NCBI RefSeq assembly: GCF_000321225.1 | Contig: NW_004450381.1 | Coordinates: 2,174,758-2,238,757 of the forward strand | Reading direction: 5' to 3' | From: Odobenus rosmarus divergens | Lineage: Eukaryota > Chordata > Mammalia > Carnivora > Odobenidae | DNA: 64,000 nt | In this document: positions 24,311 to 37,629 of the stretch, piece after piece | Layout: the number at the start of each line of letters is the position of its first letter | Position numbering within the stretch: the stretch's first letter is position 1 | The notes under the pieces: model-generated | Seen by the model: the letters and a program-made list of their open reading frames with translations, nothing else | The model's database searches: none | Told to the model about the DNA's origin: nothing | Position numbers and translations under genes: made by a program

Positions 24311-25740
24311 TTGAAGAGTACTTTTGCTGGATATGGAATTCTTGGTTGACAGATTTTTCTTCCTTTCAGCATTTGAATATGTCATTCAAATATTTCCTGG
24401 CCTCCATTATATCTTCTATTTATATCTTATCCATTAACTGTACCATTTCTCCCCTGCACGTAATGTGTTCTTTTTCTTTTGCTTCTTTCAAAATTTCTTC
24501 TTTTGAACTTTGACTATGATGTAAACCTCAGTGTAGCTTTTTGTGTGTTTATTGGTGTTTGTTAAGCTTTTTATATCAGTAAATTCCAAACTTAGAATAT
24601 TTTCAGTTATTATTTCTTCAAAAAAATTTTTTCCTGCCTCTTTCTCTCTCTTTTCTTTCTGGGATACCAAGTACATGCATGTTGGACTGTTTGATATTTT
24701 ATCATAGGTCTCTGTGGTTTTCTTCCTTTTTCTTCAAATATTTTCCCTTCTGTTCTTTCTCCTGGGTAATTCCTATTATCCTCAAGTTCACTGATTTCTC
24801 TCATTTGACATCTTGTTTGTGCTGTTGAGCTCCTCTTGTGAATTTTTCATTTCAGCTACTGTGCTTTTCAACTCTAGAATTTCCATTTGGTTCTTTTCTA
24901 TAGTTTCAGTTTCTCTGTTGAGAGGCCCTATTTGCTTATTCATTGATATCACACTTTCTTTTACTTCTTTGAACGTATTTATAATTGTAGGTTTGAAGTC
25001 TTTGTTAAATCAACATCTGGGCCTGGTCAGAGTCAGTTTCTATTTATTGCTTTTTCTCTTGAAGTCTGGGTCACATTTATAATTCCATTTCTTTGTATGT
25101 CTAATTATTCTTGGTTGCAGACTGGCCATCATCAATCATATGATACTGCATTCTAGAATCTGTTTTGTTCTGAGGATTGCTGTTTCTTATTTTTGTAGGC
25201 AAGTAATCTGCCTGGATTCAAACTGCAACATCTTTCATGCCATCCCACCTCCCACCCCCATCCTGCAGTGTGTAGCAGCTGATGTCTCTGCTTGTTTTTT
25301 TTTTTTTTCTTAAGCTTTTAGCTGCTGCTAATTTAGCCTGGTCTGGAGATTTTCCCTGCACTTGAGTAGTCTGGCAGTCAGTCAGGGTTTTGTGCAGAAT
25401 TTATATGCAGATTTGGAGGTTAATCCTCTCTTTGGTACCTTTGTTTTTAGAGCTCCCACATAAATTTCCTGTTGTTTTGTCAGTCCTCTGTTATGAGCAA
25501 GACTTCTGCTATCCACTGCCTACATTGTGTGGGCTGGGGAATGTACTCAGTCCTAGGCACTATAAAGTCACAGATCTCACAGGTGCAGCTCTGTCTCTGC
25601 AGGGTAGAGCTCCCTCAAGTTTCTGTCTTTTTTTGGTTCCCTGGGTTCTCATGCATACATGCATACATTGGTGGTCAGCCAGAGACTTAAGCTTTTTCCA
25701 GCTCACTTTAAAATCTTTCTCTATCTCAAAGACATAAAGA
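24311..25740 (-). mobile_element. Old L1-type sequence, antisense
   Basis: T-rich antisense L1M text (TTTGCTGGATATGGAATTCT, TTCAACTCTAGAATTTCCA). No readable protein. Confidence 0.5.
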
Positions 25741-28700
25741 CATCCTATACTTCCTTATGAAGTTTAAAATCTTTTACCTTTCCTATTTAAGTCTTTAATC
25801 AATCTAAAATTATTTTCGTGTAGAATAGGCATCCAGTTTGATTTTTTTCATATGATAGTCAATCGACCCTCCTTTCCTCAGTGATCTGCAGTACCACTGA
25901 TGTCATAAATCAAATGTCCATATATATGAGTCTTCCTGGGTTATTTTCCTCTTTCACTTGTTAATGTTTTTATCCTTTTATCAATATCATACTGTCTTAA
26001 TTACTATAGCTTTATAGTAAGTCTTGATATTTGGTAAGGCAATCCTTATTTTTCTTTGATAGGAGTATCTTTGCTATTCTTATGCGTCTGCATTTTTGCA
26101 TACATTTTATTTCTTTTTTCCAGCTTTATGGATATATAATGACATATAACACTGTGTAAATTTAAGGTGTACAACACGATTTGATATACATATACTCGTG
26201 AAATGATTATCACAGTAAGGTTAGTTAATATATCCAACACCTCATGTCATTATCTTTTTTTTTTAATACTGAGAACTTTCAAGATTTACTCTCTTAGCAA
26301 CTTTTAAGTATATAATACGGTATTGTCAATGATAGTCACCATGTTAATTTTCAATTCCATTTAGCCACTCTATGCCTTTTGATTGAAGAATTTAATTCAT
26401 TTATATTTAAAGTAATTGTTGACACAAAAGGGCTTACTAATGCCATCTTATTGTTTTCTGGTAGTTCTGTAATTCCCTTACTTTCTTCCTCTCTTGCTGT
26501 CTTCCTTTGTGAACTGATGATTTTCCTTAGCAGTATGCTTTCATTTCCTCCTATTTATCTTTTGTAACTTTTTGCTTTTTGGTTACCATGGGGTTTACAT
26601 AAAACTTCTCATAGATGTAACAGTCTATTTTAAGGTGTTAACTTTGATCACATACAAAAACTGTACCCTTTTACTCCCCGCCCCAACAGTTTATGTTTTT
26701 GATGTCACAATTTACTTCTTTTTATATTATGTATCTATCAACAAATAATTGTAGCTATAGTTATTTTTAATACTTTTGTATTTTAACCTTTAAGCTGGAG
26801 TTAAGTGATTAACATACCATCATTTTACAATATTTACTACTCTGAAATTGACTATATACTTACCTTTATCAGGGTATTGTTTATTTTCATATTTTCATGT
26901 TACTAATTAGCACCCTTCCATTTCAGCTTGAAGAACTCCTTTCAGCATTTTTTGTAAGACAGCTTTGGTGGTGATGAACTCCATCAGCTATTGTTTGTTT
27001 GGGAAGGTCTTTATTTCTCCTTCATTTCTGAAGGACAACTTTATCACATAAGGTATACCTGGTTGGTAGGGTTTTTTTTTTTTTTTTTTTTTATCACTTT
27101 GAATATATCATACCACTCTCTCCTGGCCTGCAAGCCTCCTGCTAAGAAATCTGCTAATAGCATTATGGGGGGTTCCCTTGTATGTGAGGATTTTTTTTCT
27201 CTTGTTGTTTTTAATTTTTTCTCTTTGATTTTAGACAATTTTATTAAAATGTGTTTTGGGAGAATATAGTTTTGGGTTGAAATTGGGGGGACTTATGATC
27301 TTCATGATCTTGGATATCCAAATCTCCCCCCTGATTTTAGAAGTTATTTCTTTAAATAAGCTTTCTGTCCCTTTGTCCTCTCTTCTTCTGGGAGCCCTAT
27401 AATGTGTGGGTTGTTTCTCTTAATGGTATCCCATAGTCTCATAGGCTTTCCTCTTTTTCATTGTCCCCTTGACTGAATAATTTCAAATGACCTGTCTTCT
27501 ACTTCATAGATTCTTCTGCTTGATCCAGTCTGCTCCTTATGCTCTGTATTGCACTTTTAATTTTATCCATTGTATTCTCCCATCCCAGAATTTGTTTATT
27601 TTCATGATTTCTATCTCTCTGTTAAACTTCTCATTTCCGTCTCATATCGTTTTCCTTATTTTATTGTCTTTCTGTGTTTTCTTGTAGTCACCAAGCTTCC
27701 TTCAAACAACTATTTTGCATTGTTTGTCAAACAGATTTCAGATCTCTGTTCCTTTAGAGTTGGTTACTGGAAAACTATATTCCTCTGGTGGTGCCATGTT
27801 TCCTTGATTTTTCATGTTCCTCAAATTTTGTAGTACTGTCTTTGCATTTGAGGAAGCAGTCACCTCCTCGTCTTTACTGACTGGTTTTGGAGAGAAATAC
27901 CTTCTGTAAGCCTTGCTAGAAATTCTGAAGCTTTCTCAGACCTTTTCTGTGGATATACCTGTTCCACACTTCTTGCTTCTTTTGGGGGGGGGGTAATTTT
28001 AAGTTTATATATCTTCTCTTGATCCTGCAAAGCCAGGCCAAGTTCTGACAGCGTCTCCTTTGCTTGCTTTCCCCAGAGCAATGCCGAATGCTCAAGTTTG
28101 TGTGCTTTCTCCCAATTCCACAGTCTGGTTTTCTGTGAATGCTCACTAACTTTCTGCAAAAAAAGACTTGTTCTTTCCACCATCAGGGGTGCACAAAAGG
28201 AGCTGGCCACAGGATGGAGGTGTAGGTGGGTGACGTGTGTGGCATGTCAGGGTGCCCTTGGGCCAACTGGGGGGATCTGTAGGTGAGGAGACCCCAGTAG
28301 CTCACTGGCAGCCTTCCTGATAAGTCTGCAAAGTGGTCAGTAGGATCTGTGTTCCTCTGATGCCATCTGAGAGCCCTGGCTGCTGTTCTCTCAGCCACTC
28401 CCTACCCTACTCCCCCAGATGTGTAGCACACCTTTATATTCTGGATGGGGTGAGAAAGAAGTGGGTCTTCTTGGCAGACTCCTGCACAACTGGATAGCTG
28501 GACATTTACTCCCATGCTCTCAATTTCCCCTGTGGGAGAAATCTCAGGCTGAGAAGGTCTCTCTTGGCAGTAAGCTGTGCCACCTTGGGGGAGGGGTGAC
28601 ATAGGTACACTGAAATTGTTCCTCTCACTTTCTTTAATACGTCTAATCTTGGATTTTCTTTTTCTCCAGCAGTGTGCTAGAACTTCTCCAGTGGACTTCT

Positions 28701-29080
28701 GGACTTCTACAAAGGCCCTCTTATCTATGGGGATTGTCTAAATTGGTGTTCTTTGAGGGAAGACAGTAGAAAGCTCTTATTCCACCATGTTGATGATGTC
28801 AGTCCACATGTCTTCACAGATGTGCAGCCTAGATGGCTCTGTCCCTCTCAGCTGGACAGTGACATGTCTTTATCCCCTTATCTCCTACATACCTTTTAGA
28901 ATCATGTCAAGTTCCTAAAAAATTCTGTTTGGATTTTGTTTGGAATTTCATTCCAAGTACAGACCAATTTGGAAAGAACTCACATTTTTAGGATATTGTC
29001 TTCCAGTCATTAACATATTTGTTCTCTTCATTTATTTGCGTCTTATTTTTAGATAAAGTTTTAAAACGTTTTCTATAAAA
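25741..29080 (-). mobile_element. Old L1 fragments including 5' region, antisense
   Basis: 25741-26560 and 28880-29080 follow antisense ORF2. 26880-28800 follows antisense ORF1 and 5' UTR, closing with TTCCACCATGTTGATGATGT, typical of an L1M 5' end. The order suggests several insertions. 29081-29318, next to exon 4, is unassigned. Confidence 0.55.
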
Positions 29081-29318
29081 GCCCTAAAAAGTGGACCCTT
29101 GAATAAGGCCTGGAGTGTAGCAGTGAGCAATTACTGGTATCTGTGTACCCAAGGCAGAATGATGTTATTTCAGGCATTTCTCAGGATTTAGGGAAGTCAG
29201 TACAAGGATCAAAAGACTGAGAAATTTAACTTGTCCTCCAGGATGTTTTTATGTACACATGCAGTATTTGTAAGAAAAAATATTATAGAGAACAGATTAA
29301 CTGATAATGGACACTTAC

Positions 29319-29378
29319 CCCAGCTTTAATGTAAATAGGAGAAAATACCCAACCAAGAACACAGAGCAGAAATGGAGT
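29319..29378 (-). pseudogene. SLC5-like exon 4
   Basis: Exon of 60 nt, acceptor TTGGTTTCAG and donor GTAAGT, phase 0 on both sides. It encodes 20 residues ending LGWVFSPIYIKAG, the family's LGWLFVPIYIKAG helix with one hydrophobic valine changed to serine. Confidence 0.9.
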
Positions 29379-30214
29379 CTGAAACCAAGAAGAAGAATTA
29401 CATCAGGGTCTCATCTAGGCCAAGCTCTTAAATGAGATGCACTCTTGGTGACTATCTGTTTTGAGACTAACAAATGTATCAGTATGGGGGAAACTTACAA
29501 ACAAAAGCCCAAGTGGACACCTTCCAGTATAACAAACTACTTAAGGCACTTGATCTTTGCCTATGAAAGAGTGCATTCTTAATTTTGGGAGGTTAACTGA
29601 ACCAGTTTTCAGGGGATTTATTTTTAATTTATTGCTTGCCTACTTCCAAATCGGACTAAAGGTGGCTTATCTATATAAAGACAGTTAAAAAAAAAAAAGA
29701 AAAAAAATCAGAAACCATTCAGAGAAATGGGGGAGAAGCTCTACCAAAATTTCATACAAGTTACTGAAATTAAGTAATTAATTTGGCTCTGGCTTTCTTA
29801 CAAAGAAGGGGTAAGGTAAGCTGAATATATAAAGCAGATGCTAGTAAATCCTGAGAGGTAAATTGTGGTAAAAATCAGGGCTTCTTGCTAGGTTTGAAAT
29901 CGACTCTGCTAGAATTATCCTTTATTTTTGTAGAAAGACGAGACTCAGAAAGTAGGGAAATTTCTGATTTATCCAGAAAAGTCACATGACTTATATAGAG
30001 ATAAATTAATAAGCCCAAGACTTATAAATTCACTTATATTGAACTTATATAGTGAACAAATTCTATGTCCTACAACAAACATATCCCACAGATTAAATAA
30101 CTAATCCATTCATAAGTTTTATAGTTGAAACCTGGTATTCTTAGGAGGTCAATTAGGAGTTTTGCCATAATTAGTTGAATATCTTGAAGAGCTCAGTTAA
30201 GCCTATTCTCAATA

Positions 30215-30320
30215 CATACTGCAAATATATACATACATATATGTACACATGTATATACATATATATCTGTATGTATATCTAAGTACAAATGTATATGTAC
30301 ACATATACTTAAATGTTAAT
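30215..30320. repeat. TA/CA-rich simple repeat
   Basis: Alternating ATATAC and GTATATG units within intron 3. The rest of the intron (29379-30613) shows nothing recognised. Confidence 0.8.
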
Positions 30321-30613
30321 ATGATCTTTTCTCTTTTCCATACTTGATTAGTCTCCTAATTGCTCTTTGTTCACTGTGTTGCTATGACCCTTGGAATGTA
30401 AACATTCTCTGTCCCTTCATTAACTTTAATAACTAAGAAGAACAAAAACTGACACAGGCTTTTTGAGAAATCAAAGACTTGCTTCCTTTCTTCCATGTCT
30501 TCTCCAGAAGTCTTCAATATTTACTGGAGGTTGAAAGCAAGTTTTTATGTCTGTGAGTTTTATTTGGACAACGGTAAAGAGGGAGGTTAGTGGCTGTACA
30601 AGGTATTACTCAC

Positions 30614-30718
30614 GTTCCACTCAAAGGCCCCAATAGCAATCCCTGAAGTTGCTCCTATTCCAGCCAGGCCCATAAAGTGGCTACTGCCAATATCTGAGGC
30701 AAAAAGAGAAGCACCTAT
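30614..30718 (-). pseudogene. SLC5-like exon 3 (Na2 and sugar-site helix)
   Basis: Exon of 105 nt with acceptor GCTTTTCAG and donor GTGAGT, encoding 35 residues that begin [15 protein letters not shown] and end GAFEWN. About 29 of 35 positions equal human SGLT1 by eye. Known SGLT1 residues can be placed. A76 and I79 of the Na2 site, H83 and E102 of the sugar site are kept. N78, also a sugar contact, is aspartate here (ASDIG instead of ASNIG). Confidence 0.92.
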
Positions 30719-31111
30719 CTGAAAAGCAAAAGGCGATCACCTATCAGAACTCTGAGTCCAACTCCAAGAAATGATTTTCACAAATGTAAACTCAAAGTGA
30801 ATTTTCCACTTTCTCAAAAGGGACATTCTCTGGGCAGAATTCCCCTTTGTGTTTCTTCTACCCAAACCCTAACCATAAATTAGAAGCCCAGTGAGGAGGG
30901 AGAAAGTGAAAAGAGAAGGATGGCCATTCTTATGGAATCACCCTTCACCTGCCCCAACGGCTTCCTGGCGGTTCCCTACTGCAGAAATATTAGCAGAGTA
31001 TGATTTCATCATTGTTTCAAATAATTTAAAAATATCAACAATTTAACTGATTAGCTGTAAGAGACTGGTTAGAATACTAAGGTACATTAATATGATGAAA
31101 TACAATGTAGC

Positions 31112-31304
31112 GGGATGCCTGGGTGGCTCAGTCGGTGTGGTGAAGCGTCTGCCTTCGGCTCAGGTCATGATCCCAGGGTCCTGGGATCGAGTACGGCATC
31201 GGGCTCCCTGCTCAGTGTGGAGCCTGCTTCTCCCTCTGCCTGCCACCCCCCCTGCTTGTGCTCTCTCCCTGACAAATAAATAAATAAAATCTTAAAAAAA
31301 AAAA
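31112..31304 (+). mobile_element. SINEC element, sense
   Basis: Perfect 15-bp duplication GAAATACAATGTAGC at 31097-31111 and 31305-31319. A GTGTGGTGA insertion follows the tRNA-like CTCAGTCGG. 30719-31096 and 31320-32006 show nothing recognised. Confidence 0.97.
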
Positions 31305-32019
31305 GAAATACAATGTAGCATACAGAAAGAATAAAGGAACTTTTCATTAAACAATAAGGTAAGCAGTATGTATAATATAATCTCATTAAAATTTTATGTG
31401 TGCATCTTACACTTGTGCAAAATATGCATGGGAGTGATTCTGGCTATATACATGTATATATATAGACATATAACAAAATATTTCTGGAATTATGGTTATA
31501 GAGATGGAATGAGAAGAAAATTTCAAGTTCTATACTTAGACTGTAACTTTTGGGTTTTTTACAATCAACATCTGTTACTTTCAAAAGAAAAAATCCTAGA
31601 GGTATTTAAATGAGCAGAATCTCTCCTAACCAATAACGCTTTTTGGTTGAGTAGAGATAGCCACTCTGTTCAAAACCAAAATCCAACTATTATGCTGTTG
31701 ACATGAGATAGATTTAAAACCAAATTATCAAGAGAGGCTGCAAATAACAAAACCTTTTAGGTAAAAACAAACAGACACCTCAGCATTGACAATATTGACA
31801 TAAGAACAAGTAACATTCAAGACCAAAAGCATTAAACAAAGAGGGTTTTTTTTTTATAAGTAAAAGGTAAAATGCACTAATAAGACATAGTTGAGAACAT
31901 ACAGACACCAAATACCTTAACAGCGACAATTGTAAGGCAAAAAAAAAAAAGTCTTAGAAGTGGCACATATAAGTACTCAAGTAATACTAGTTATTTTGTT
32001 ATTAAGAATGTTCACTACA

Positions 32020-32222
32020 GGGGCGCCTAGATGGCTCAGTTGGTTAAGCTGCCATTAAGCATCTGCCCTCGGCTTGGGTCATGATCCTGGGGTCCTGGGA
32101 TTGAAGCCCCATGCCGGGCTCTCTGCTCAGTGGGGAGCCTGCTTCTCCCTCTTCCCCCTGTTTGTGCTTTCTCTTGCTACCTCACTCTCTCTCTCAAATA
32201 AATAAATAAAATCTAAAAAAAA
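32020..32222 (+). mobile_element. SINEC element, sense
   Basis: Duplication AATGTTCACTACA at 32007-32019 and repeated just after 32222. Carries an unusual internal repeat of the GTTAAGC / CATTAAGC segment. Confidence 0.95.
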
Positions 32223-32539
32223 AATGTTCACTACATTTACCATAACAGTGAAAAGTTATATACAATCTAAATTGCCCAACAAGATGGTGTATAAATGATG
32301 GAATGTTCATATGATGTAACACTATGCAACTGCATATAAATATAAAATAAATCCACCTATCTATGTTTTATAGATGTCGGAAGATACTAGCACATGATTA
32401 AATTAAAAGGTAGGTTTAAAAGGCACCATTCATTAATTCAATAACTAGTAATAAATGTTCATTGCCAACTATGTCCAGGCACTTTTCTAGATATTCGGGA
32501 TACACTAGTGAGTAAAGTAGACAAAAATCCCTGCCCTCA

Positions 32540-32726
32540 GGGCGCCTGGGTGGCTCAGTTGGTTAAGCCACTGCCTTCGGCTCAGGTCATGATCCTGGAG
32601 TCCCGGGATCGAGTCCCACGTCGGGCTCCCTGCTCAGCAGGGAGTCTGCTTCTCCCTCTGACCCTCACCCCTCTCATGCTCTCTCTCTCTCATTCTCTCT
32701 CTCTCAAAAATAAATAAAATTAAAAA
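32540..32726 (+). mobile_element. SINEC element, sense
   Basis: Perfect 17-bp duplication AAAAATCCCTGCCCTCA at 32523-32539 and 32727-32743. Few changes, so a young insertion. Confidence 0.98.
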
Positions 32727-32803
32727 AAAAATCCCTGCCCTCATGAAGTTAACATTCTTTTGGGAAAAAGAGAATAAACAAAATAAATTAGAGGATTATT
32801 TTA

Positions 32804-32810
32804 AAGCTAT

Positions 32811-32841
<31 letters not shown>

Positions 32842-33062
32842 TTTGAGAGAGAGAGCATGCACATGCACCTGAGTGGGGGGGAGGAGCAGAGGGGGATGGA
32901 GAGGGTGGAGGGAGAAAGAAGAGGAGAGAGAGGAAGGAAAAGAATCTCAAGCTGAGTGCGGAGCCCAACTTAGGGCTCAATCCCAGAACACTGAGATCAT
33001 GCATGACCTGAGCTGAAACCAAGAATTAGACACTTAACCGAATGAACCACCCAAGCACTCCA
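32804..33062 (-). mobile_element. SINEC element, antisense, with long ATTT tail
   Basis: The tail is (ATTT)n at about 32806-32844. The element ends ACCACCCAAGCACTCC. AGGATTAT occurs on both sides. Confidence 0.88.
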
Positions 33063-34170
33063 AGGATTATCTTATAGCATGATAGACAGCGATAAGTACT
33101 ACAGAGTTAAAAAAAAAAAAGGTGGGGAAGTGGATAGGAAGTACTGGGAAATTGCGTGGTCAGGGTAGACAGAAGAGCTGAGGAAGATCAGAAGAGGTGG
33201 GGAGCAAGCCATGGGGATTCTGGGGAGAGCGCTCCCGCTGAATAGAGCAGCAGGGGCAAAGGCCCTGAGGGAGAAGCACAGCTGGGTTGTTCAAGGACAC
33301 TGGATAGAGCTGGGGACAGGCATCCTGAGAGGCAAGCTCAGAGAGGTAATGAGGTGCAGATCATCTTTGCCCTACTATATGCCATTGTAAGCAGTGGGGC
33401 TTTCTTTTTGGGTGACACGGGAGCCCCGAGAGGGTTTTAAGCAGAGAAGTGACATGGTTTGGCTTGAGTTTTAATAGGCTCCTTTTAGCTGCTCTGCTGT
33501 GATTGGATATACAAGGGTCAAGGTAGAAAGAGGGGGTCCAAGAGGCTGTTACAATGAATCCAGGTGAGAGACAGCAGCAGCACAGACCTGGAGGCAGAGT
33601 TGATGGGAAGTGGTCAGATTTGAAATTTATCTTTTAGATCGAGTCATAGGATTTCCTGATGGATGGGATATTGGGTATAAGAGAGACTAAAGCGTCTAAC
33701 AAGACTCCATGTTTGTCAACCTGAGCAACCAGAAGGATGGACTTGCTATTCGGGAGACAGGGAAGATGGTGGCAGGAGAAGATTTGTGGAGGAAGGTCCA
33801 AAGCTCCCTTTGGGGCTTCTTCAGTTTGGGATACCTGATAGACTCCTTGAGTGCAGGTACTGAATAGTGCAGGAGTCACAAGCAAGTCGAGTTCATAGGA
33901 GGGACCTCGGATTTGTTAGCATGTAACTGGTATTCAATGCCATGAGCTAGAGGAGTTGCCAAGTGTGTGAGTGTAATTGGAGAGAAGTGGTCAGGCGTGA
34001 GCCCTGGGGACCTCCAGCATTCAGAAGCAAGAGAGATGCGGGAGAGCCAGCCAGGGAGACTGACCATTAGCAGTTGGGGAGGCAGCTGGAAAAGAGGAGA
34101 GAAAGGCGACAAAACAGGGAGGGAGGGAGGACGGAGAGTCTCAGAGTTTCACCACTGCCAAACCAGCTGA

Positions 34171-34296
34171 GATGAGGACTGGAAACTGGCCACAAGAATA
34201 AGCCATGTACAGTTAAAAAAAAAAAAAAAAAAAGATGAGGACTGGAAACTGGCCACAAGAATAAGCCATGTACAGTTAAAAAAAAAAAAAAAAAAA
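34171..34296. repeat. Exact 63-bp tandem duplication with A-rich end
   Basis: Unit starts GATGAGGACTGGAAACTGGC and ends in a 19-base A run. It occurs at 34171-34233 and 34234-34296 without a visible mismatch. 33561-34170 and 34297-35114 hold no other recognised element. Confidence 0.97.
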
Positions 34297-35131
34297 GGAA
34301 AGAAAGAAAAGATAAGTCATGTGGTGGGCCTTGACAAGAGCAATTGATACCCATCAGATATCTGCTAATTGAAGAAGAATATAAAACAAAAAAGAAAGCC
34401 GGAGTGGCAAAAATCATTCTTCTAATTCAATTTCCTTTAATAATACCATAATATATTTTGCTCATTAAGCAATAATCCTAACAAGAAAAGAGAAGCCACA
34501 GCAAAGAAATTAATAAATCATAACATATAAACATCAGGAGGCCAAAGCATGTTAGCGTCTCCTGGAAAACCATTACAAGCATCAGTTACACAAGATAATG
34601 TGGGAAGCAGACTGCCGTTTCTCTGGGTGCAGAAAACATGATTTCAGGTCTAAGGGAGGCTCAGGCAAAAGACTGGGGGCCATACAGCCCAGGAAGAGAC
34701 TGTGTTGCTAGAATCCTCCACAGAAAAATAAACTAAGGGAGGAGGCCCATTGCAAATATTTCTTTGCTGCATTCAATCTCTTTCTAAACCAGGATTATAA
34801 ATAAAAAAAGAAGATTCAAGTATAATTCAGAGAGTTGACACCAGGAAACCACTTTTCCCCAAATCTTCCAGCTAAGAGGCAAAGCCATTTCTGCTAGGTT
34901 GTTGGATCCATCAGAGTTAATAAGTGTACTTTCCTCGTCCCTTTGAATAAAGGCACCTTCTCCTCCTGAGACAAGACTTCTCTCTTCGAAGCGTTACCCC
35001 AGTGTGAAAAACCAAATCTTTGCCATAAGACTGGTTAATTTGGGGGCAAAGAATATTAGTGAGTAAGGGCCCACTTCTTACACAATGCTCTAAATGTAGC
35101 TTACACTCCTGTGTAGGAAATGCAGGCACAT

Positions 35132-35333
35132 TTTTTTTTTTTTAAATATTTTATTTATTTATTTATTTGACAGAGAGAGCAAGAGCGCACAAGCAGAGGG
35201 AGCAGTAGAAGGAGAGGGAGAAGGAGGCTTCCCGCTGAGCAGGGAGCCCGATGCGGGGCTCGATCCCAGGACACTGGGATCATGACCTGAGCCGAAGGCA
35301 GACGCTTAACCATCTGAGCCACCCAGGTGCCCC
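35132..35333 (-). mobile_element. SINEC element, antisense
   Basis: Young copy. Duplication AGGAAATGCAGGCACATTTT before and after. Confidence 0.96.
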
Positions 35334-35589
35334 AGGAAATGCAGGCACATTTTTTTACATAATAAGCTATAAAACAGCCCTGGCTCAGGCTTGACTAGGG
35401 TCCTCAACTCTGGGCCCTGCTAGTTACCCACATCCTCCTCCTCCCTCGGGTACCCCTACCCACTCCATCATGGGCATGGGGTCATGGACAGGCAGCTGCC
35501 TCTGCTGCTGGGGGAGTTTTGAGGCACTCCTCTTGGATGGAATCACTCAGAAAAATGAATAAATTATTTAATACATAAAAGACAAAAAA

Positions 35590-36000
35590 TGTTTCTACTC
35601 CACCTCCCTCCATCCAGCATCATGCAGTTCTACAACTCCAAGCTTTGGCATATGCTGTTCCCTCTGCCTGGAATACCCTCACACTCTACCAGCCAAACAC
35701 CCACTCCACCTCCACATCCTGCTCGAACAACCCAACCTCTGTAAGGTCTTTCCTGTCTTGCACCATCGCCACCCAGCAAGCCTGAGTTTACCTTTCATCC
35801 GTACCTGCCCTGCGCACCTCCCACCAGACTCACTGTACTGCACTGAAACGTGCTATGATTTGCTGGATACACATCCACCTCCCATTCCAGAGTGTTTGTT
35901 TCCAGAGGGCAAGACTGTCTATTTCCAACCTGTATCCTGGAACCTAGAACAATGCTTTGTACATATGAGGCACCTCATAAATGGTTAGTGAATTAAACTG
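35590..36000 (+). repeat. L2 LINE 3' fragment
   Basis: CTCTGCCTGGAATACCCT, TAAGGTCTTTCCTGTC, CCAGAGGGCAAGACTGTCTA and CCTGGAACCTAGAACAATGC follow the L2 3' end. Confidence 0.75.
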
Positions 36001-36160
36001 AATCGCATGGAAACCTTCAGAGTTATGCAAACTCTAATGGAATGACTCTCCCAATTGAGCAACTTCAAATTATTTTGGGTATGAGACGTCTACATTAAAG
36101 TAACAGACAAATTCACGTGCAGCCCCCCAACGTGGATTGCCACACTCGAGGCTTACTCAC

Positions 36161-36232
36161 TGGCCACCATGCTAGATTGCGGCCAGCCAGGAATAAGTCT
36201 TCTACTGTCCCGCGAATGCTTGACAGGATAGC
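36161..36232 (-). pseudogene. SLC5-like exon 2
   Basis: Exon of 72 nt, exactly the family size, with acceptor TTTTTAAG and donor GTGAGT, both phase 0. It encodes 24 residues containing SIRGTV, FLAGRN and AWWP. This is the conserved loop and start of helix 2 in SGLTs (RGTVGGFFLAGR...WWP in SGLT1). A glycine pair of the usual GGFFLAGR is replaced by ED (VEDLFLAGR), a non-conservative change in an otherwise well kept exon. Confidence 0.88.
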
Positions 36233-37147
36233 CTTAAAAACAAACAAAGGAATACAAGAAACAAACTGCTCCAAAGACACCGATCTCTCAAACCATCACC
36301 TTCACTTCTTTTTAGCAGAGATCGCCAAATCCATTCTCCTCTTCTTCCTTTTTAGGAATAGAAGCCCCTACCCACTGAGTTACAACGAAGGCTCATGGCT
36401 GCCTAGCTGGGGACTACAGTCTCTTTCAGGTCTGACTGCATGGACGTTTCCATTTCTCTACACTCTTGGGAAAATAATATTGCTTTAGTCTTTCCCAACT
36501 AGTTAACCAGTGCCATAGTCTCCAGCAGAGTCTGGGAGATAAGTGGTTAGTGAATGTCTGGATCAGTCAGGAATGGCAAATCTGAACATGTGCCTAGCTT
36601 CTCCCAGGACAGGAGTCACTCTGCCATCACTATGGTGTCCTTCCAACACATCCACGTCCTCTTTACTCAGGCTCTCAGCTCTGATTCCCAGACTCCGATG
36701 TGGTGAAAAGACAATCCTGCAGATTTCCCGGATTGGGTAGAACCAGCACAACCTAAGGATGACAGCTAGTTGACAGTGTTTCCGTGGGAAGAGTGAACTT
36801 AAAAACTGCCATCTGAGGTATCTGCGTTATAGTGGGGTCCCCTTGCATCATAAAGCCTTAAGCCACAGAAACAACTCTCCAAATCAGACGCTTTAAGTTA
36901 GTCTCACTTCATCTATTCACTAAATATTTATCAAGGGCTTGCTATGTGCAGAGCTGAACTTTTCTAAGGAAGGTATCAGCTGTAAAACTTTTAAAAGGAG
37001 TTTCCATGAATAAAAGCATCCTCTCTTTATGGAAAGAGAGGACCAGACAGTAAGAAGAGGAGATCCTGGGAAGAAGGTGGCATAGGTGTCTGTCCCTGCC
37101 TCTTCCTTCCTCCGTGCTCTCTTTCTGGAATAATAACACAACCACAG

Positions 37148-37350
37148 GGGCATCTGGGTGGCTCAGTCGATTAAGCGGCTGCCTCTGGCTCAGGTCATGA
37201 TCCCAGAGTCCTCGGATCAAGCCCCATGTCTGGCTCCCTGCTCGGCGGAGAGCCTGCTTCTCCCTCTCCCTCTGCCTGCCATTCTGCCTACTTGTGCTCT
37301 CTCTCTATCTCTCTGTCAAATAAATAAATAAAAATTAAAAAAAAAAATAA
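37148..37350 (+). mobile_element. SINEC element, sense
   Basis: Flanked by AATAACACAACCACAG and AATAACATAACCACAG. The rest of intron 1 from 36233 to 37130 shows nothing recognised. Confidence 0.95.
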
Positions 37351-37629
37351 CATAACCACAGCAGCCAGGTTGGTGGGGAAGAAGATACAGCCAACACTTT
37401 CTCAAAGATCTTTGGGCTGACATCGATAAAAGAGAAAACAAACCAAAAAAAGTGTAAGTTTTCCCCCCTTGACCATCCTGTAAGAGCCAAGGCACCAGCA
37501 GCAAAGACTAAGATTTCCCAGTTCCCTGGGGCCTCGGCAGACAGGAATTGATGAATGCTTTCAGAAAGGAGTCCCATCTGTGCGAATGTGGGCAATCAGT
37601 TCAGTGAGAAAAGGGTGGTTTAATAACTG

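Larger units (their letters stand above)
32420..33560 (+). repeat. Ancient mammalian interspersed repeat, copy 2, split by two SINEs
   Basis: Shares blocks with 19430-20165, for example TTTTAAGCAGAGAAGTGACAT near 33436. SINEs at 32540-32726 and 32804-33062 interrupt it. Related text may extend to about 34060. Confidence 0.5.
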
